From JALYOC01 sp036675345 (GTDB lineage Bacteria > Myxococcota > Myxococcia > Myxococcales > Myxococcaceae): a stretch of DNA of 64,000 nucleotides. The stretch is taken from positions 558,001 to 622,000 of the forward strand of contig JAKFFE010000017.1 in the NCBI GenBank assembly GCA_036675345.1. Direction: 5' to 3'. The notes below the pieces were generated by a model. The model was not told the DNA's origin. It ran no database searches and was given only the letters and a program-made list of their open reading frames with translations. Below, in pieces: positions 25,906-34,029 of this stretch (position 1 is its first letter; the number at the start of each line of letters is the position of its first letter). A program made the translations under genes and the position numbers.

Positions 25906-26164
25906 CGCTCCTCCAGCCATCCAGGAGCCATTGCCAGAAGTCCCGACGACGGCCGAGGTGGCGGGCAATCCGCTGCCAATTTGCCAGCACTTCCGGCAGG
26001 GACAGGTAGGTCCAGACTTCGCTCACGTTCGCTTCGCGCATCAGGCGCCCCTGCCATTGCGCCCGGATGTCCGGGTCAGGGTGGCAAAGACGCTCCTGAA
26101 ATTCCTCCTCCGAAATATCTAGGTCCCACAGGAACCAGGGCTTGTCCGCCATGGGGATGATCAT
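25883..26164 (-). CDS. Small protein paired with the nucleotidyltransferase
   Basis: A 93-residue, Trp-rich protein: KPWFLWDLDISEEEFQERL, VSEVWTYLSLPEVLANW and DFWQWLLDGWRSDG. It has no signal peptide or membrane helix and no recognisable DNA-binding domain. It lies directly upstream of, and overlaps by 23 bp, the AbiEii-like nucleotidyltransferase. I recall similar short proteins next to such nucleotidyltransferases, so an antitoxin or accessory role is plausible but not shown. The ATG at 26164 is used; ATG 26152 is an equally good alternative and neither has a clear Shine-Dalgarno. Confidence 0.68.
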   Translation of the reverse strand: MIIPMADKPWFLWDLDISEEEFQERLCHPDPDIRAQWQGRLMREANVSEVWTYLSLPEVLANWQRIARHLGRRRDFWQWLLDGWRSDGLIPAQ

Positions 26165-26364
26165 AATCGTTGCGCCGAGAGGAGGAAGGGATGTCCCACC
26201 AGAACGGCGCGCGGCCGATACCTGGCGCCGGGTCTACGACTGCCCCTCGACGCCACTTCTTCCGTTGAGTCGCAGGAGTAGCGCCCTCAACTCACCGCGA
26301 AGACACCTCTCGAGCCTCGAGAGACCTCGGCAACGAGCGGGGCGAATGCAGTAGGGATCTGTTC

Positions 26365-26370
26365 TAGGGT
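26365..26370 (+). promoter_or_regulatory. Possible -10 box of the rhodanese gene
   Basis: TAGGGT lies 10 bp before the ATG at 26381, which would give a transcript with almost no leader. The same TAGGGTGC sequence occurs before ald and the gene at 49612. No matching -35 is evident here. Confidence 0.3.
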
Positions 26371-26380
26371 GCCCGCCCAG

Positions 26381-26788
26381 ATGCGGATCCCCTACCGACG
26401 GTTCCTGCTGTGCGCCGCGCTGGCAATCGCCTCCACCGCCTGCCGCAGCGGAGACGGCAAGTACCAGGAGCTGACCGTCCCCGCCCTGGCCGAGCTGCAC
26501 CGACAGAACGCGGTGAGGATCTACGACGTCAACACCGACGACTTCCGGGCCGCGCACGGGAAGATCCCCGGCGCCATCCTGCTGGCCTCCTCACACAGCT
26601 ACGACCTCTCGCTGCTGCCGAAGGAGAAGGCGGAAACCATCGCCTTCTATTGCAGCAGTCGGCTTTGAAGGGCCTCCCACTCCGCCGCGGGTCGCGCGGC
26701 GCAAGAAGGGCACACCGCAGTGTTCGTCCTCAGCGAGGGGATGAAGGGCTGGAAGAAGGCGGGCCTGCCGGTGGAGAAGGTGGAGTAG
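26381..26788 (+). CDS. Rhodanese-domain lipoprotein with in-frame TGA (candidate selenoprotein)
   Basis: A 135-codon gene if the TGA at 26666-26668 is read through; otherwise 95 residues. The N-terminus MRIPYRRFLLCAALAIASTAC is a lipoprotein signal with Cys21. The rhodanese-like domain follows: VRIYDVNTDDFRAAHGKIPG, then AFYCSSRL with Cys91, then the TGA at codon 96. The same frame continues to TAG at 26786 with RASHSAAGRAAQEGHTAVFV and EGMKGWKKAGLP, the normal end of the fold. Relatives of this subfamily carry C-x4-C followed by an A-S-H-like stretch, so TGA replaces the second cysteine. Selenocysteine is the favoured reading; a fresh TGC-to-TGA nonsense mutation is the alternative. Confidence 0.72.
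26683..26701 (+). promoter_or_regulatory. SECIS-like hairpin
   Basis: CGCCGCG (26683-26689) pairs perfectly with CGCGGCG (26695-26701) around the loop GGTCG. The first loop G is base 25, counting the T of TGA as 1. Bacterial SECIS elements sit just after UGA and carry a G in the first loop positions; the loop of E. coli fdhF contains GGUC. High local GC makes hairpins common here, so the support is the combination of distance, loop and the intact downstream frame. Confidence 0.5.
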
Positions 26789-26813
26789 CCGTGCGACGCG
26801 GGCGCGCCTGGAC

Positions 26814-28094
26814 TCACTGGCACCGGAAGTGAAAATCGGTCCATCCTCCGCGGCTGCTGCTGCGTCGGATGATGGCACTGTCCTCGATCCACGCGTAGCC
26901 CAGGGTCTCATCCACCGATCCATCCGCCCCCGAGTCGATCTCCTCCTCCACCGCATCACCCGTTTCGCAGGAGTAGGTGGTTCGCCGGGCCTCCCGGATC
27001 GCCGGCCCTGACTCAACCGTGTCTCTGGCAGTCCAGGACAGGCCTTCCCCTCCCTGCGCGGCCTGTCCGGACTGGGTCACCCAATACTCGTACGACAGGT
27101 TGTTGCCCCAATCCCGATGGGTGCGGGAGCGCCCGACCGCGAGATCATGGACCTTGGTGGTCCTCCACGTCCGCATGTTCGTGTTCACCTCCTCCCATTC
27201 GGCGATCACCCGCCCGGCGTCATCGAAGCGCTGTCGCAGGTGGACCCCCTCGTCGGAGCTCCACCTCCTGGAGCTCCGGGCCAGGAGGGCACCGGACGGA
27301 GCCCACGACATCTCGACCTCCTCCCTTGGCCCTACCCATCGGGTGACACGCCCCTGCTTGTCGTAAAGCATCGGCGGCGGCGCTCCGCCCACCAGCGCCT
27401 GGTATCGGGAGGGGCGACCGTCACAGGCGAACCGGAGGAGCCAGTGGGCACTCACCCAGGTCTCACCGACGGAGGTCAGGGTCTGCTTCCACTCAACGAC
27501 CCTGCCCAGGGAATCGAAGGTCCAGTCCTCGCGGACCTTGGAGTAGCGCTGGTCGTACTGCAGCACCACCGACCCGGCGGCGCCGAGAGAAACCGCAGGT
27601 GGCCGGGTCGAGCTCCGGTAGCCGATCAGACTGCCGTCCGCGGCATGGGTGCGCTGCTCGCACCAGGTGTCGAGTCGGGGTCGGGTGTCGGTGACACAGG
27701 GGGAGCCTTCCGAGAACACGGAGGGAGTCTCGAGCGCAGGCTCCCGGTAGTCGGGTGGGAGGGTGATCCACGAGTCCCAGCCCCCGGCGGGCTCCTCCAG
27801 CCCCTCCCAGTTCTCCACGGAGGGGTCGCACTGCGCGCTCAGAATGCCGCCATCGGGCGTCAGCTCCCCGGCTGGGCCCGAGCCTGCGTCTGCTCCCACC
27901 GACGTCCCGCCGTCAGAGGCCTCGGAGCCGCCGTCCGACGTGCCGACGGTCCCCCCGTCGACAAGGCCTTCCGCGCCTCCATCCCCCCTGTGTGGCGGGG
28001 GATGATTTCCGGGCCGAATGTCTGGGGACGGAGCTCCCGCTCCGCAGCCGACACCCACCACGACCGCCACGCCCAGGCTCAAGAGCAATCGCAC
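26814..28094 (-). CDS. Lipoprotein with YD-like beta repeats
   Basis: A 426-residue lipoprotein. MRLLLSLGVAVVVGVGC gives Cys17, followed by an Asp/Gly-rich linker (residues about 35-75, with repeated D-G-G) common in myxobacterial surface lipoproteins. The mature part has YD/RHS-like strands: EDWTFDSLGRVVEWKQTL, MLYDKQGRVTRWVG, LRQRFDDAGRVIAEWEEV. It is too short for a full RHS toxin and no C-terminal toxin domain is seen. The GTG at 28094 is chosen because GAGGGGG lies six bases upstream; TTG at 28109 is the longer alternative. It is convergent with the rhodanese gene. Probably outer-membrane attached; function unknown. Confidence 0.72.
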   Translation of the reverse strand: MRLLLSLGVAVVVGVGCGAGAPSPDIRPGNHPPPHRGDGGAEGLVDGGTVGTSDGGSEASDGGTSVGADAGSGPAGELTPDGGILSAQCDPSVENWEGLEEPAGGWDSWITLPPDYREPALETPSVFSEGSPCVTDTRPRLDTWCEQRTHAADGSLIGYRSSTRPPAVSLGAAGSVVLQYDQRYSKVREDWTFDSLGRVVEWKQTLTSVGETWVSAHWLLRFACDGRPSRYQALVGGAPPPMLYDKQGRVTRWVGPREEVEMSWAPSGALLARSSRRWSSDEGVHLRQRFDDAGRVIAEWEEVNTNMRTWRTTKVHDLAVGRSRTHRDWGNNLSYEYWVTQSGQAAQGGEGLSWTARDTVESGPAIREARRTTYSCETGDAVEEEIDSGADGSVDETLGYAWIEDSAIIRRSSSRGGWTDFHFRCQ

Positions 28095-28258
28095 CGAAGT
28101 CCCCCTCAAGTGGGAGGGTTTGCATCGAGTGCAGACTTCACCAGGCTCGGGGGCCCCCGCTGAGCACGGGTGGACAGAACGCCCCGTCGAGCGGCGCCTC
28201 CCTCAGTCCGCTCCGAGCCGGATCCGGAGCGCCAGCCCCCGCCGCTGAGAGGCGCGGG

Positions 28259-29488
28259 TCACTCCGCCCGCATCGCCTCGACCGGGTCCAGCTGGGCCGC
28301 GCGGGCCGCCGGATAGATCCCGAACAGCAACCCCACCACCGAGCTCATCCCCACCGAGAGGGCCACCGCCCACAGCGGGACCACCGCTGGAATCCCGGCC
28401 ACCCACTTGGCCAGCCCGGCGATCCCGTAGCCCAGCCCGATCCCGATCAGCCCGCCGAACACCGAGAGCATGATCGCCTCGGTGGCGAACTGTCCCAGGA
28501 TCCGGCGCTTGCGCGCCCCCAGCGCCTTGCGAACACCGATCTCCCGGGTCCGCTCGGTCACCGAGACCAGCATGATGTTCAAGATCCCGATCCCACCCAC
28601 GATCAAGGACAGCAGGCACACCCCGAAGCCGGCGGCGCTGATCAGCATCGAGAACTCGTTGAGCTGCTTGGTGTTGGACTCGTTGGTGGAGACCTCGAAG
28701 TTGTTCTCCTCGTTGGGGGGCACCGCCCGCCGGCGGCGCATCAACGCGGTGGCCGAGTCCTGCGCGCGCTGGAAGTTCTCCCCCTCCTTCACCTTGACCG
28801 CGATGTCCTGGGCCCGGACCTGACCGAACACCCGGCCCATGGTCCGCATCGGCATCACCGCCAGGTTGTCCAGGGAGGTCATCCCCATCATGCTGCCCCG
28901 GCGTTGGAACACGCCGATCACGTTCATGTTCCGCCCCCGGATCCGGACCTGCTGACCGACCGGATCCTGCAGCGGGAACAGGGCGTCCACCACGTCCGGC
29001 CCCAGCACCACCACCGGGCGGGCGTCCAGATCATCCGCCTCGTTGAAGAAGCGTCCGGAGACCACCTCGATGGAGGTGGTCTCGTTCCACATCGAGGTGG
29101 TGCCGATCACCGAGACCACCGGGCGGGTCTCCTCCCGATCGGTGGCCACCTTCTGCCCCCAACGGTAGTCGGCGGCCCCGGCGGCGGTGACCTCCGGGAT
29201 CTCCATCAGCGCCCGCACGTCCTCATAGGTGAAGTTCGGACGCTGGGCGTACTTGCGCCAGTCCACCTGGCCGAAGTTCACCGCCGGCCACTTCCCGATC
29301 TCGAAGACGTTGGCCCCGAAGAAGGAGAGGTCCTTGTTCACCTTCACCCGCAGGCCCTCGATCATCCCCATCGCCCCGATCACCGTGGCCACCCCGATCA
29401 CGATCCCGATCAGGGTCAGCAGTGAGCGCAGCGGGTTGCCCAGGAAGGTCCCGAAGGAGAGGCGGAGGTTGTCCAGAAAGGCGCGCAT
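28259..29488 (-). CDS. MacB-type ABC transporter permease (second copy)
   Basis: A 409-residue MacB/FtsX-family permease. The N-terminal transmembrane segment (LRSLLTLIGIVIGVATVIGA) is followed by a periplasmic core (about 45-270) and three C-terminal helices, including GVCLLSLIVGGIGILNIMLV with the family motif SVTERTREIGVRKALGARKR. It lies 3 bp after a paralogous permease, so the pair probably forms a heterodimer driven by the ATPase of the same operon. It is the last gene of the six-gene operon; the 164 bp between it and the next gene show no clear terminator on either strand. Confidence 0.9.
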   Translation of the reverse strand: MRAFLDNLRLSFGTFLGNPLRSLLTLIGIVIGVATVIGAMGMIEGLRVKVNKDLSFFGANVFEIGKWPAVNFGQVDWRKYAQRPNFTYEDVRALMEIPEVTAAGAADYRWGQKVATDREETRPVVSVIGTTSMWNETTSIEVVSGRFFNEADDLDARPVVVLGPDVVDALFPLQDPVGQQVRIRGRNMNVIGVFQRRGSMMGMTSLDNLAVMPMRTMGRVFGQVRAQDIAVKVKEGENFQRAQDSATALMRRRRAVPPNEENNFEVSTNESNTKQLNEFSMLISAAGFGVCLLSLIVGGIGILNIMLVSVTERTREIGVRKALGARKRRILGQFATEAIMLSVFGGLIGIGLGYGIAGLAKWVAGIPAVVPLWAVALSVGMSSVVGLLFGIYPAARAAQLDPVEAMRAE

Positions 29489-29491
29489 GGG

Positions 29492-30715
29492 TCACTCGTA
29501 GCGAAGCGCTTCAACCGGATCGAGGTTCGCCGCCCGGGCCGCCGGCCAGATCCCGAAGAGCAGTCCGACCAGCGCCGCGAAGGTGACGCCGAAGAACATG
29601 GTGGAGGGCCGCACCGAGGCCGCCAGGGGGGTGATCAGGGAGATGATCTTGGCCAGGGAGAGGCCGGCGGTGGTGCCCACCACCCCGCCCACCGCGGAGA
29701 CCGCCGCGGCCTCGATCAAGAACTGCATCACGATCGTCCGCTTGCGAGCCCCCAGCGCCCGGCGGACGCCGATCTCCCGGGTCCGCTCCCGCACCGAGAC
29801 CAGCATGATGTTCATGATCCCGATCCCGCCCACCAGCAGGGTGATCAACCCGATCCCGGTGATCACCGCGTACAGGCCCTGGGTCAGCTTCTTGTACAGC
29901 TCCAGCATCTGCTCCGGCCGGTTGACCACGAAGTCGTCCGGCTTCTCCGGAGCGGTGCCCCGCACCCGGCGCAGGATCCCCACCAGCTGATCCTGGGCCG
30001 CGTCCATGTCCTTCGGATCCTCGATCCCCACCGTGATCATGAACCCGCGCCGGTTGCCGAAGTACCCGCCCAGGGTCTTGAGCGGCACGAACACCGACTT
30101 GTCGAAGTTCATGTCCAGCATCTTCCCCTTGCGGGCCATGGTGCCGACCACCCGGAAGGTGCGGTTGTCCAGCCGGACCTCCTGCCCCACCGGTTCGATC
30201 CCCGGGAACAGCGCGTCCACCAGATCCGCGCCCAGCACCACCACCGACTTCATCCCCTCGTCGTCGTTGCGGGTCAGGAACCGCCCGCCCGCCAGCTGGT
30301 AGCCGGAGACGTCGATGTACTCCTCGGTCACCCCGAACATGTTCACCATGTTGATGGTGCGACCAAACGAGGTGACGTCGGTGCGGCTCATCGCCGTGGG
30401 GGCCACCCCGACCGCGTAGGTGGACTGGCTGCGGATCGCCTCCACCTCCTTGTTGGTCAGGTCCTTGCGGTTGCGGGCCTCCGGCTGGTTCCCGCCGCCC
30501 ATCTTGAACTTGGCCACGTAGAGGGAGTTGGACCCCATCGAGGCCAGCTGCCCGGCAAAGGCGTCGTCCAGCCCCTGGATGATCCCCACGATCGCCAACA
30601 GGGTGGCCACCCCCACCGCGATCCCGGCGGTGGTGAGCAAGGTGCGCAGCCGGTTGGAGGTCAGCGAGGTGAACGCGATCCGCGTCCCCTCGAAGATGTC
30701 GATCCGGATGCTCAA
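29492..30715 (-). CDS. MacB-type ABC transporter permease (first copy)
   Basis: A 407-residue permease with the same layout: NRLRTLLTTAGIAVGVATLL, a large periplasmic domain, and GLITLLVGGIGIMNIMLVSV with RERTREIGVRRALGARKRTI. It is homologous to the next gene but clearly diverged over most of its length. Its ATG overlaps the ATPase stop by 4 bp. MacB-type permeases do not transport through the membrane in the usual way; they use ATP in the cytoplasm to drive work in the periplasm together with an adaptor and a TolC-type channel, both encoded upstream here. Confidence 0.9.
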   Translation of the reverse strand: MSIRIDIFEGTRIAFTSLTSNRLRTLLTTAGIAVGVATLLAIVGIIQGLDDAFAGQLASMGSNSLYVAKFKMGGGNQPEARNRKDLTNKEVEAIRSQSTYAVGVAPTAMSRTDVTSFGRTINMVNMFGVTEEYIDVSGYQLAGGRFLTRNDDEGMKSVVVLGADLVDALFPGIEPVGQEVRLDNRTFRVVGTMARKGKMLDMNFDKSVFVPLKTLGGYFGNRRGFMITVGIEDPKDMDAAQDQLVGILRRVRGTAPEKPDDFVVNRPEQMLELYKKLTQGLYAVITGIGLITLLVGGIGIMNIMLVSVRERTREIGVRRALGARKRTIVMQFLIEAAAVSAVGGVVGTTAGLSLAKIISLITPLAASVRPSTMFFGVTFAALVGLLFGIWPAARAANLDPVEALRYE

Positions 30716-31443
30716 GAGGCCGCCGCCTTCAGCTGCAGGTCCCGGTAGTTCTCCATCGCCACTTCCGGACCGGGTCCATCCGCGACCACCTTGCCGTCGG
30801 ACAGCCGCACCGCCCGCGGGCAGCGCGCGGCCAGCTTCGGCTCGTGGGTGACCAGGATGATGGTGTGCCCCGCCTTGTACAGCTGCTCGAACAGCCGGAC
30901 GATCTCCTCACCGGTGGAGGAGTCCAGGTTGCCGGTGGGCTCGTCGGCCAGCAGCAGCGAGGGTTCGGTCACCAGCGCCCGGGCGATCGCCACCCGCTGT
31001 CGCTGACCGCCGGAGAGTTCGTTGGGCTTGTGGTGCATCCGGTGGGTCAGCTGGACCTTGTCCAGCGCCGCCCGGGCCCGCTCCTTGCGCTCCTTGGCGC
31101 CCATCCCCCGGTACACCAGCGGCAGCTCCACGTTCTGGAGCGCGGTCTCCCGCGGCAGCAGCTGGAAGGTCTGGAAGATGAACCCGATCTCCTGGTTCCG
31201 GATCTTGGCCAGGGAGTCGTCGTCCATGGTGGCCACCGCGTGACCGTTGAGCAGGTACTCGCCGCTGGTGGGGGTGTCCAGACAGCCCAGCAGGTTCATC
31301 AAGGTGCTCTTCCCCGAGCCGGACTGGCCGACGATCGCCAGCCACTCGCCCTTGTTGATCCCGAAGCTGACCCCCTGCAGCGCGCGCACCTCCTCGCCAC
31401 CGACGGTGTAGTGCCGCGCCAGATCCTTCACCTCGATCAGCAT
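30712..31443 (-). CDS. ABC transporter ATP-binding protein (MacB/LolD type)
   Basis: A 243-residue ATPase with Walker A GQSGSGKST near residue 40, Q-loop FIFQTFQLLPRETALQNVEL, signature LSGGQRQRVAIARALV, Walker B LLLADEPTGNLD and H-loop VTHEP. The DEPTGNLD extension is typical of the MacB/LolD/FtsE clade. It overlaps the first permease by 4 bp and follows the adaptor by 8 bp. It should energise the two MacB-type permeases. Cytoplasmic, membrane-associated. Confidence 0.94.
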   Translation of the reverse strand: MLIEVKDLARHYTVGGEEVRALQGVSFGINKGEWLAIVGQSGSGKSTLMNLLGCLDTPTSGEYLLNGHAVATMDDDSLAKIRNQEIGFIFQTFQLLPRETALQNVELPLVYRGMGAKERKERARAALDKVQLTHRMHHKPNELSGGQRQRVAIARALVTEPSLLLADEPTGNLDSSTGEEIVRLFEQLYKAGHTIILVTHEPKLAARCPRAVRLSDGKVVADGPGPEVAMENYRDLQLKAAAS

Positions 31444-31451
31444 GGTAGGCC

Positions 31452-32714
31452 TCAGCTCCTCTTGGCGCCGGGGCCGCCCGGACCGCCCTGCCCCTGAACG
31501 TCGTCCCCGTCCTTCAGCTCCTTGGCCAGGGTCCGGTACGGCCCCTCCACCACCTGATCGCCATCCTGCAGTCCGTCCAGGATCTCGAAGTCGGTGTCCG
31601 AGGAGATGCCGGTCTTCACCCGGCGGATCTTGGCCTTGTTGTCCGCGTCCACCACGAACACCACCTTGGCCAGGGTCTCCGCGCGCTTCTTGGCGGTGAG
31701 CACCGTGCCCCCCTCCACCTCCGGCTTGAAGTCCGGCAGGGTCTTCTCCGCCCGCACCGTCACCGCCTGGATGGGGACGATCAGGGTGTCGGTGTGGGTC
31801 TCGGCGTTGATCCGGACCTCCGAACTCATCCCCGGCAGCACGCCCGGGGGACGCACGGTCAGCGCCACGGTGACCGGGAAGTTGGTGACCTCCTGATCGG
31901 TGCCCGGGTTCTTGATGTTCGCCTTCTGGGCGATCTCCACCACCGTGCCCTCGAAGGTCTGGCCCTCCAGGGCGTCCACCTCCACCTCGGTCTGCTGGCC
32001 CTCCTTGAGGTGCACCACCTCGTGCTCGCCGACCTCGATCACCACCTCCATCGCCGCCAGGGACGCGATGGTCATCACCACGTCCTCGGAGAAGTCCGAG
32101 CCGCGGACCCGCTCACCGATCTCGCGGGTGACCTCGATCACCGTGCCTTCGATCGGCGAGACCAGGGTGGTCTGCCGCAGCGAGTTGGTGGCCTCGTCGT
32201 ACTGCGCGGCCGCCTGCGCCAGCCGCTCGCGGGAGGACGCCAGCCGGGCCAGCGCCGAGTCCCGTGCCGCGCGGACCTGCTCCAGCTCCGCGCCGGAGGC
32301 CAGCCCCTTGGACACCAGGGACTCCACCCGGCCGTACTCATTGGCGGTCCGGTCCACCTCCACCTGCTGCACCTGCATCTCGGCGCGCGCGGCGGACTGC
32401 CCGGCCTGGGCCTGCTTGGAGGCGGCCTCGAAGCGGCGCTTGTCGATCCGCCCCAGCACCTGGCCCTTGGTGACCCGGTCCCCGTTGCGCACCAGCAGCT
32501 CCGTCAGATCGCCGGAGAGGTTGGAGGAGATCTTCACCGTGGTCGCCGCCTGCACCTTGCCGGTACCGGCGATGGTCCGGCTGATGGTGCCCTTGCGCAC
32601 CTTGCCGATCTGGACCTCCTTGGCCGGGGCCGGACGGTTGCTGACCCCCTTGACCGTGATCCCAGTCACCGCCGCGAACAGCACCAGCGCGATCACCGCT
32701 TTCCACCACTTCAT
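31452..32714 (-). CDS. Periplasmic adaptor (MacA/HlyD-type membrane fusion protein)
   Basis: A 420-residue membrane fusion protein. One N-terminal anchor (VIALVLFAAVTGITVKGV) is followed by a lipoyl-like half (GTGKVQAATTVKISSNLSGD, VTKGQVLGRID), a long alpha-helical hairpin (about 90-180) and the second lipoyl half (TLVSPIEGTVIEVTREIGERV), then beta-barrel and proximal domains. It should bridge the inner-membrane permeases and the TolC-like channel. The ATG overlaps the channel gene stop by 4 bp. The C-terminus is Gly/Pro-rich. Substrate unknown; MacA-like pumps export macrolides, lipopeptides or peptides. Confidence 0.92.
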   Translation of the reverse strand: MKWWKAVIALVLFAAVTGITVKGVSNRPAPAKEVQIGKVRKGTISRTIAGTGKVQAATTVKISSNLSGDLTELLVRNGDRVTKGQVLGRIDKRRFEAASKQAQAGQSAARAEMQVQQVEVDRTANEYGRVESLVSKGLASGAELEQVRAARDSALARLASSRERLAQAAAQYDEATNSLRQTTLVSPIEGTVIEVTREIGERVRGSDFSEDVVMTIASLAAMEVVIEVGEHEVVHLKEGQQTEVEVDALEGQTFEGTVVEIAQKANIKNPGTDQEVTNFPVTVALTVRPPGVLPGMSSEVRINAETHTDTLIVPIQAVTVRAEKTLPDFKPEVEGGTVLTAKKRAETLAKVVFVVDADNKAKIRRVKTGISSDTDFEILDGLQDGDQVVEGPYRTLAKELKDGDDVQGQGGPGGPGAKRS

Positions 32715-34027
32715 TGAGCCACTCCCGGGCCGAACGCCCCGATGGCCCGCTCGAGTCCCGCGCGGGCAAGTTCCAGATCGATGCGGCTCTCGATGACGCT
32801 GAGCTCCGCGGTAGCGTGTTTGTCCTGCGCGTCACGGATCTCCAGGGTGGAGCCGGCGCCTTCTTCAAAGCGGGTCTGGGCCAGGTGCAGGTTGTCCTGG
32901 GCCAGCTTCAGGTTGTCCTCGGCGATCGTCGTCACCTGCTGGGCCACCCGCAGGGTGTCCAGCCGGGTCTTCAGATCCGCCTCCACGTCCCGGCGCGCCT
33001 GCTCCAGCTGCACCAGTGCGCGCTGCTCGGCCACCTTGGCCTGGCCCACCTGGGCGTTGGTGACGAAGCCATTGAAGATGTCCCAGCGGATCCCCAGGGT
33101 GGCGCTGACCGAGTGCTGCCGGGTCACGTCGAAGAACGGCCCCAGCTGGGGGCTGTTGCGGTCATAGGAGACGCTCACATCCGCCGACGGCAGGTACGCG
33201 CCCCGGGCGCCGGCGACCGCCTCCCGGGCCGCCTGGGTCAAAGCCTCCATCGCCGCCAGCTGCGGACGGTTCTCCTTGGCCTGCGCCAACGCCTCCTCGA
33301 AGGCGGGCACCCCGGTCCCGGCGCTGACCGACTGGCCCTCCTGGGCCACCAGCGGCTCGGACGGCGAGCGGCCGATATAGGAGGCCAACAGCGCGCTGGC
33401 CTGGGTGATCACCACCTGCTGCCGGGCCTGGGCGGTGCGATCGTTGCCCAGGTTGATCCGGGCGGCGATGGCGTCCTCCTTGCGGCGACGGCCGGCCTGG
33501 AACAGCGCCTCCGCGCGCTCGGCCAGCTCGGTGCTGGACTTGACCCGCTGCTCGATCACCCCCTGGGTCTTCTGGGCGCGGATCAGATCGAAGAAGCGGC
33601 GGATCCCCTCCAGCTCGGCGTTGAGCCGATCCTCCGCTGCCTGGGCGGCGGCGGCGTCGAACTGTGCGCTGGCCACCGAGAGGTTGGCCCAGGTGGTGGC
33701 GTCGAACAGCAGCTGCCGCACCCCCAGGCTGAGCTGGAAGCCACCCCGGGCGGTGGAGTCGATGTCCACCGTCTGCTCCTCGAACACCCCCGGGCTGACC
33801 TGGACGTTCTCCCGGAACCGCTTCGGCCCCTGGGCGGTAAACCCGGTGGCCAGGGTCAGCCCCACCTGGGGCAGCAGCCCGGAGCGCGCCACCGTCACCT
33901 GCTCCGCCGCCCGCTGCCGGTCCAGCTCCGAGAGCTGGGCCACGGTCGCATGGCGCGAGGCGGTGCGGACATCCTCCAGCGAGATCGGCGTGGCCGCGAC
34001 CAGCGCAGCCACCACAAAGGAAATCAC
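32711..34027 (-). CDS. TolC-family outer-membrane efflux protein
   Basis: A 438-residue outer-membrane efflux protein. It has a short signal peptide (MISFVVAALVAATP) and then two repeats of the TolC fold with long coiled helices and beta segments (GGFQLSLGVRQLLFDATTWA; SATLGIRWDIFNGF; DLKTRLDTLRVAQQVTTIAE). I chose the GTG at 34027, two bases after the preceding stop and with GGGAGGGG upstream; the frame is open farther but overlaps the Yip1-like gene. It supplies the outer-membrane duct for the ABC pump encoded downstream. Confidence 0.92.
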   Translation of the reverse strand: MISFVVAALVAATPISLEDVRTASRHATVAQLSELDRQRAAEQVTVARSGLLPQVGLTLATGFTAQGPKRFRENVQVSPGVFEEQTVDIDSTARGGFQLSLGVRQLLFDATTWANLSVASAQFDAAAAQAAEDRLNAELEGIRRFFDLIRAQKTQGVIEQRVKSSTELAERAEALFQAGRRRKEDAIAARINLGNDRTAQARQQVVITQASALLASYIGRSPSEPLVAQEGQSVSAGTGVPAFEEALAQAKENRPQLAAMEALTQAAREAVAGARGAYLPSADVSVSYDRNSPQLGPFFDVTRQHSVSATLGIRWDIFNGFVTNAQVGQAKVAEQRALVQLEQARRDVEADLKTRLDTLRVAQQVTTIAEDNLKLAQDNLHLAQTRFEEGAGSTLEIRDAQDKHATAELSVIESRIDLELARAGLERAIGAFGPGVAQ

Positions 34028-34029
34028 GG

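Noticed and set aside
26142..26354. Small plus-strand frame in the gap before the rhodanese gene
   Set aside because: No Shine-Dalgarno, no fold-like pattern, and it overlaps the start of the minus-strand small gene; the 216-bp gap appears non-coding.
26666..26668. In-frame TGA of the rhodanese gene read as a plain nonsense mutation
   Set aside because: Not excluded, but the intact 39-codon extension, the cysteine-position match and the SECIS-like hairpin make selenocysteine the better first hypothesis.
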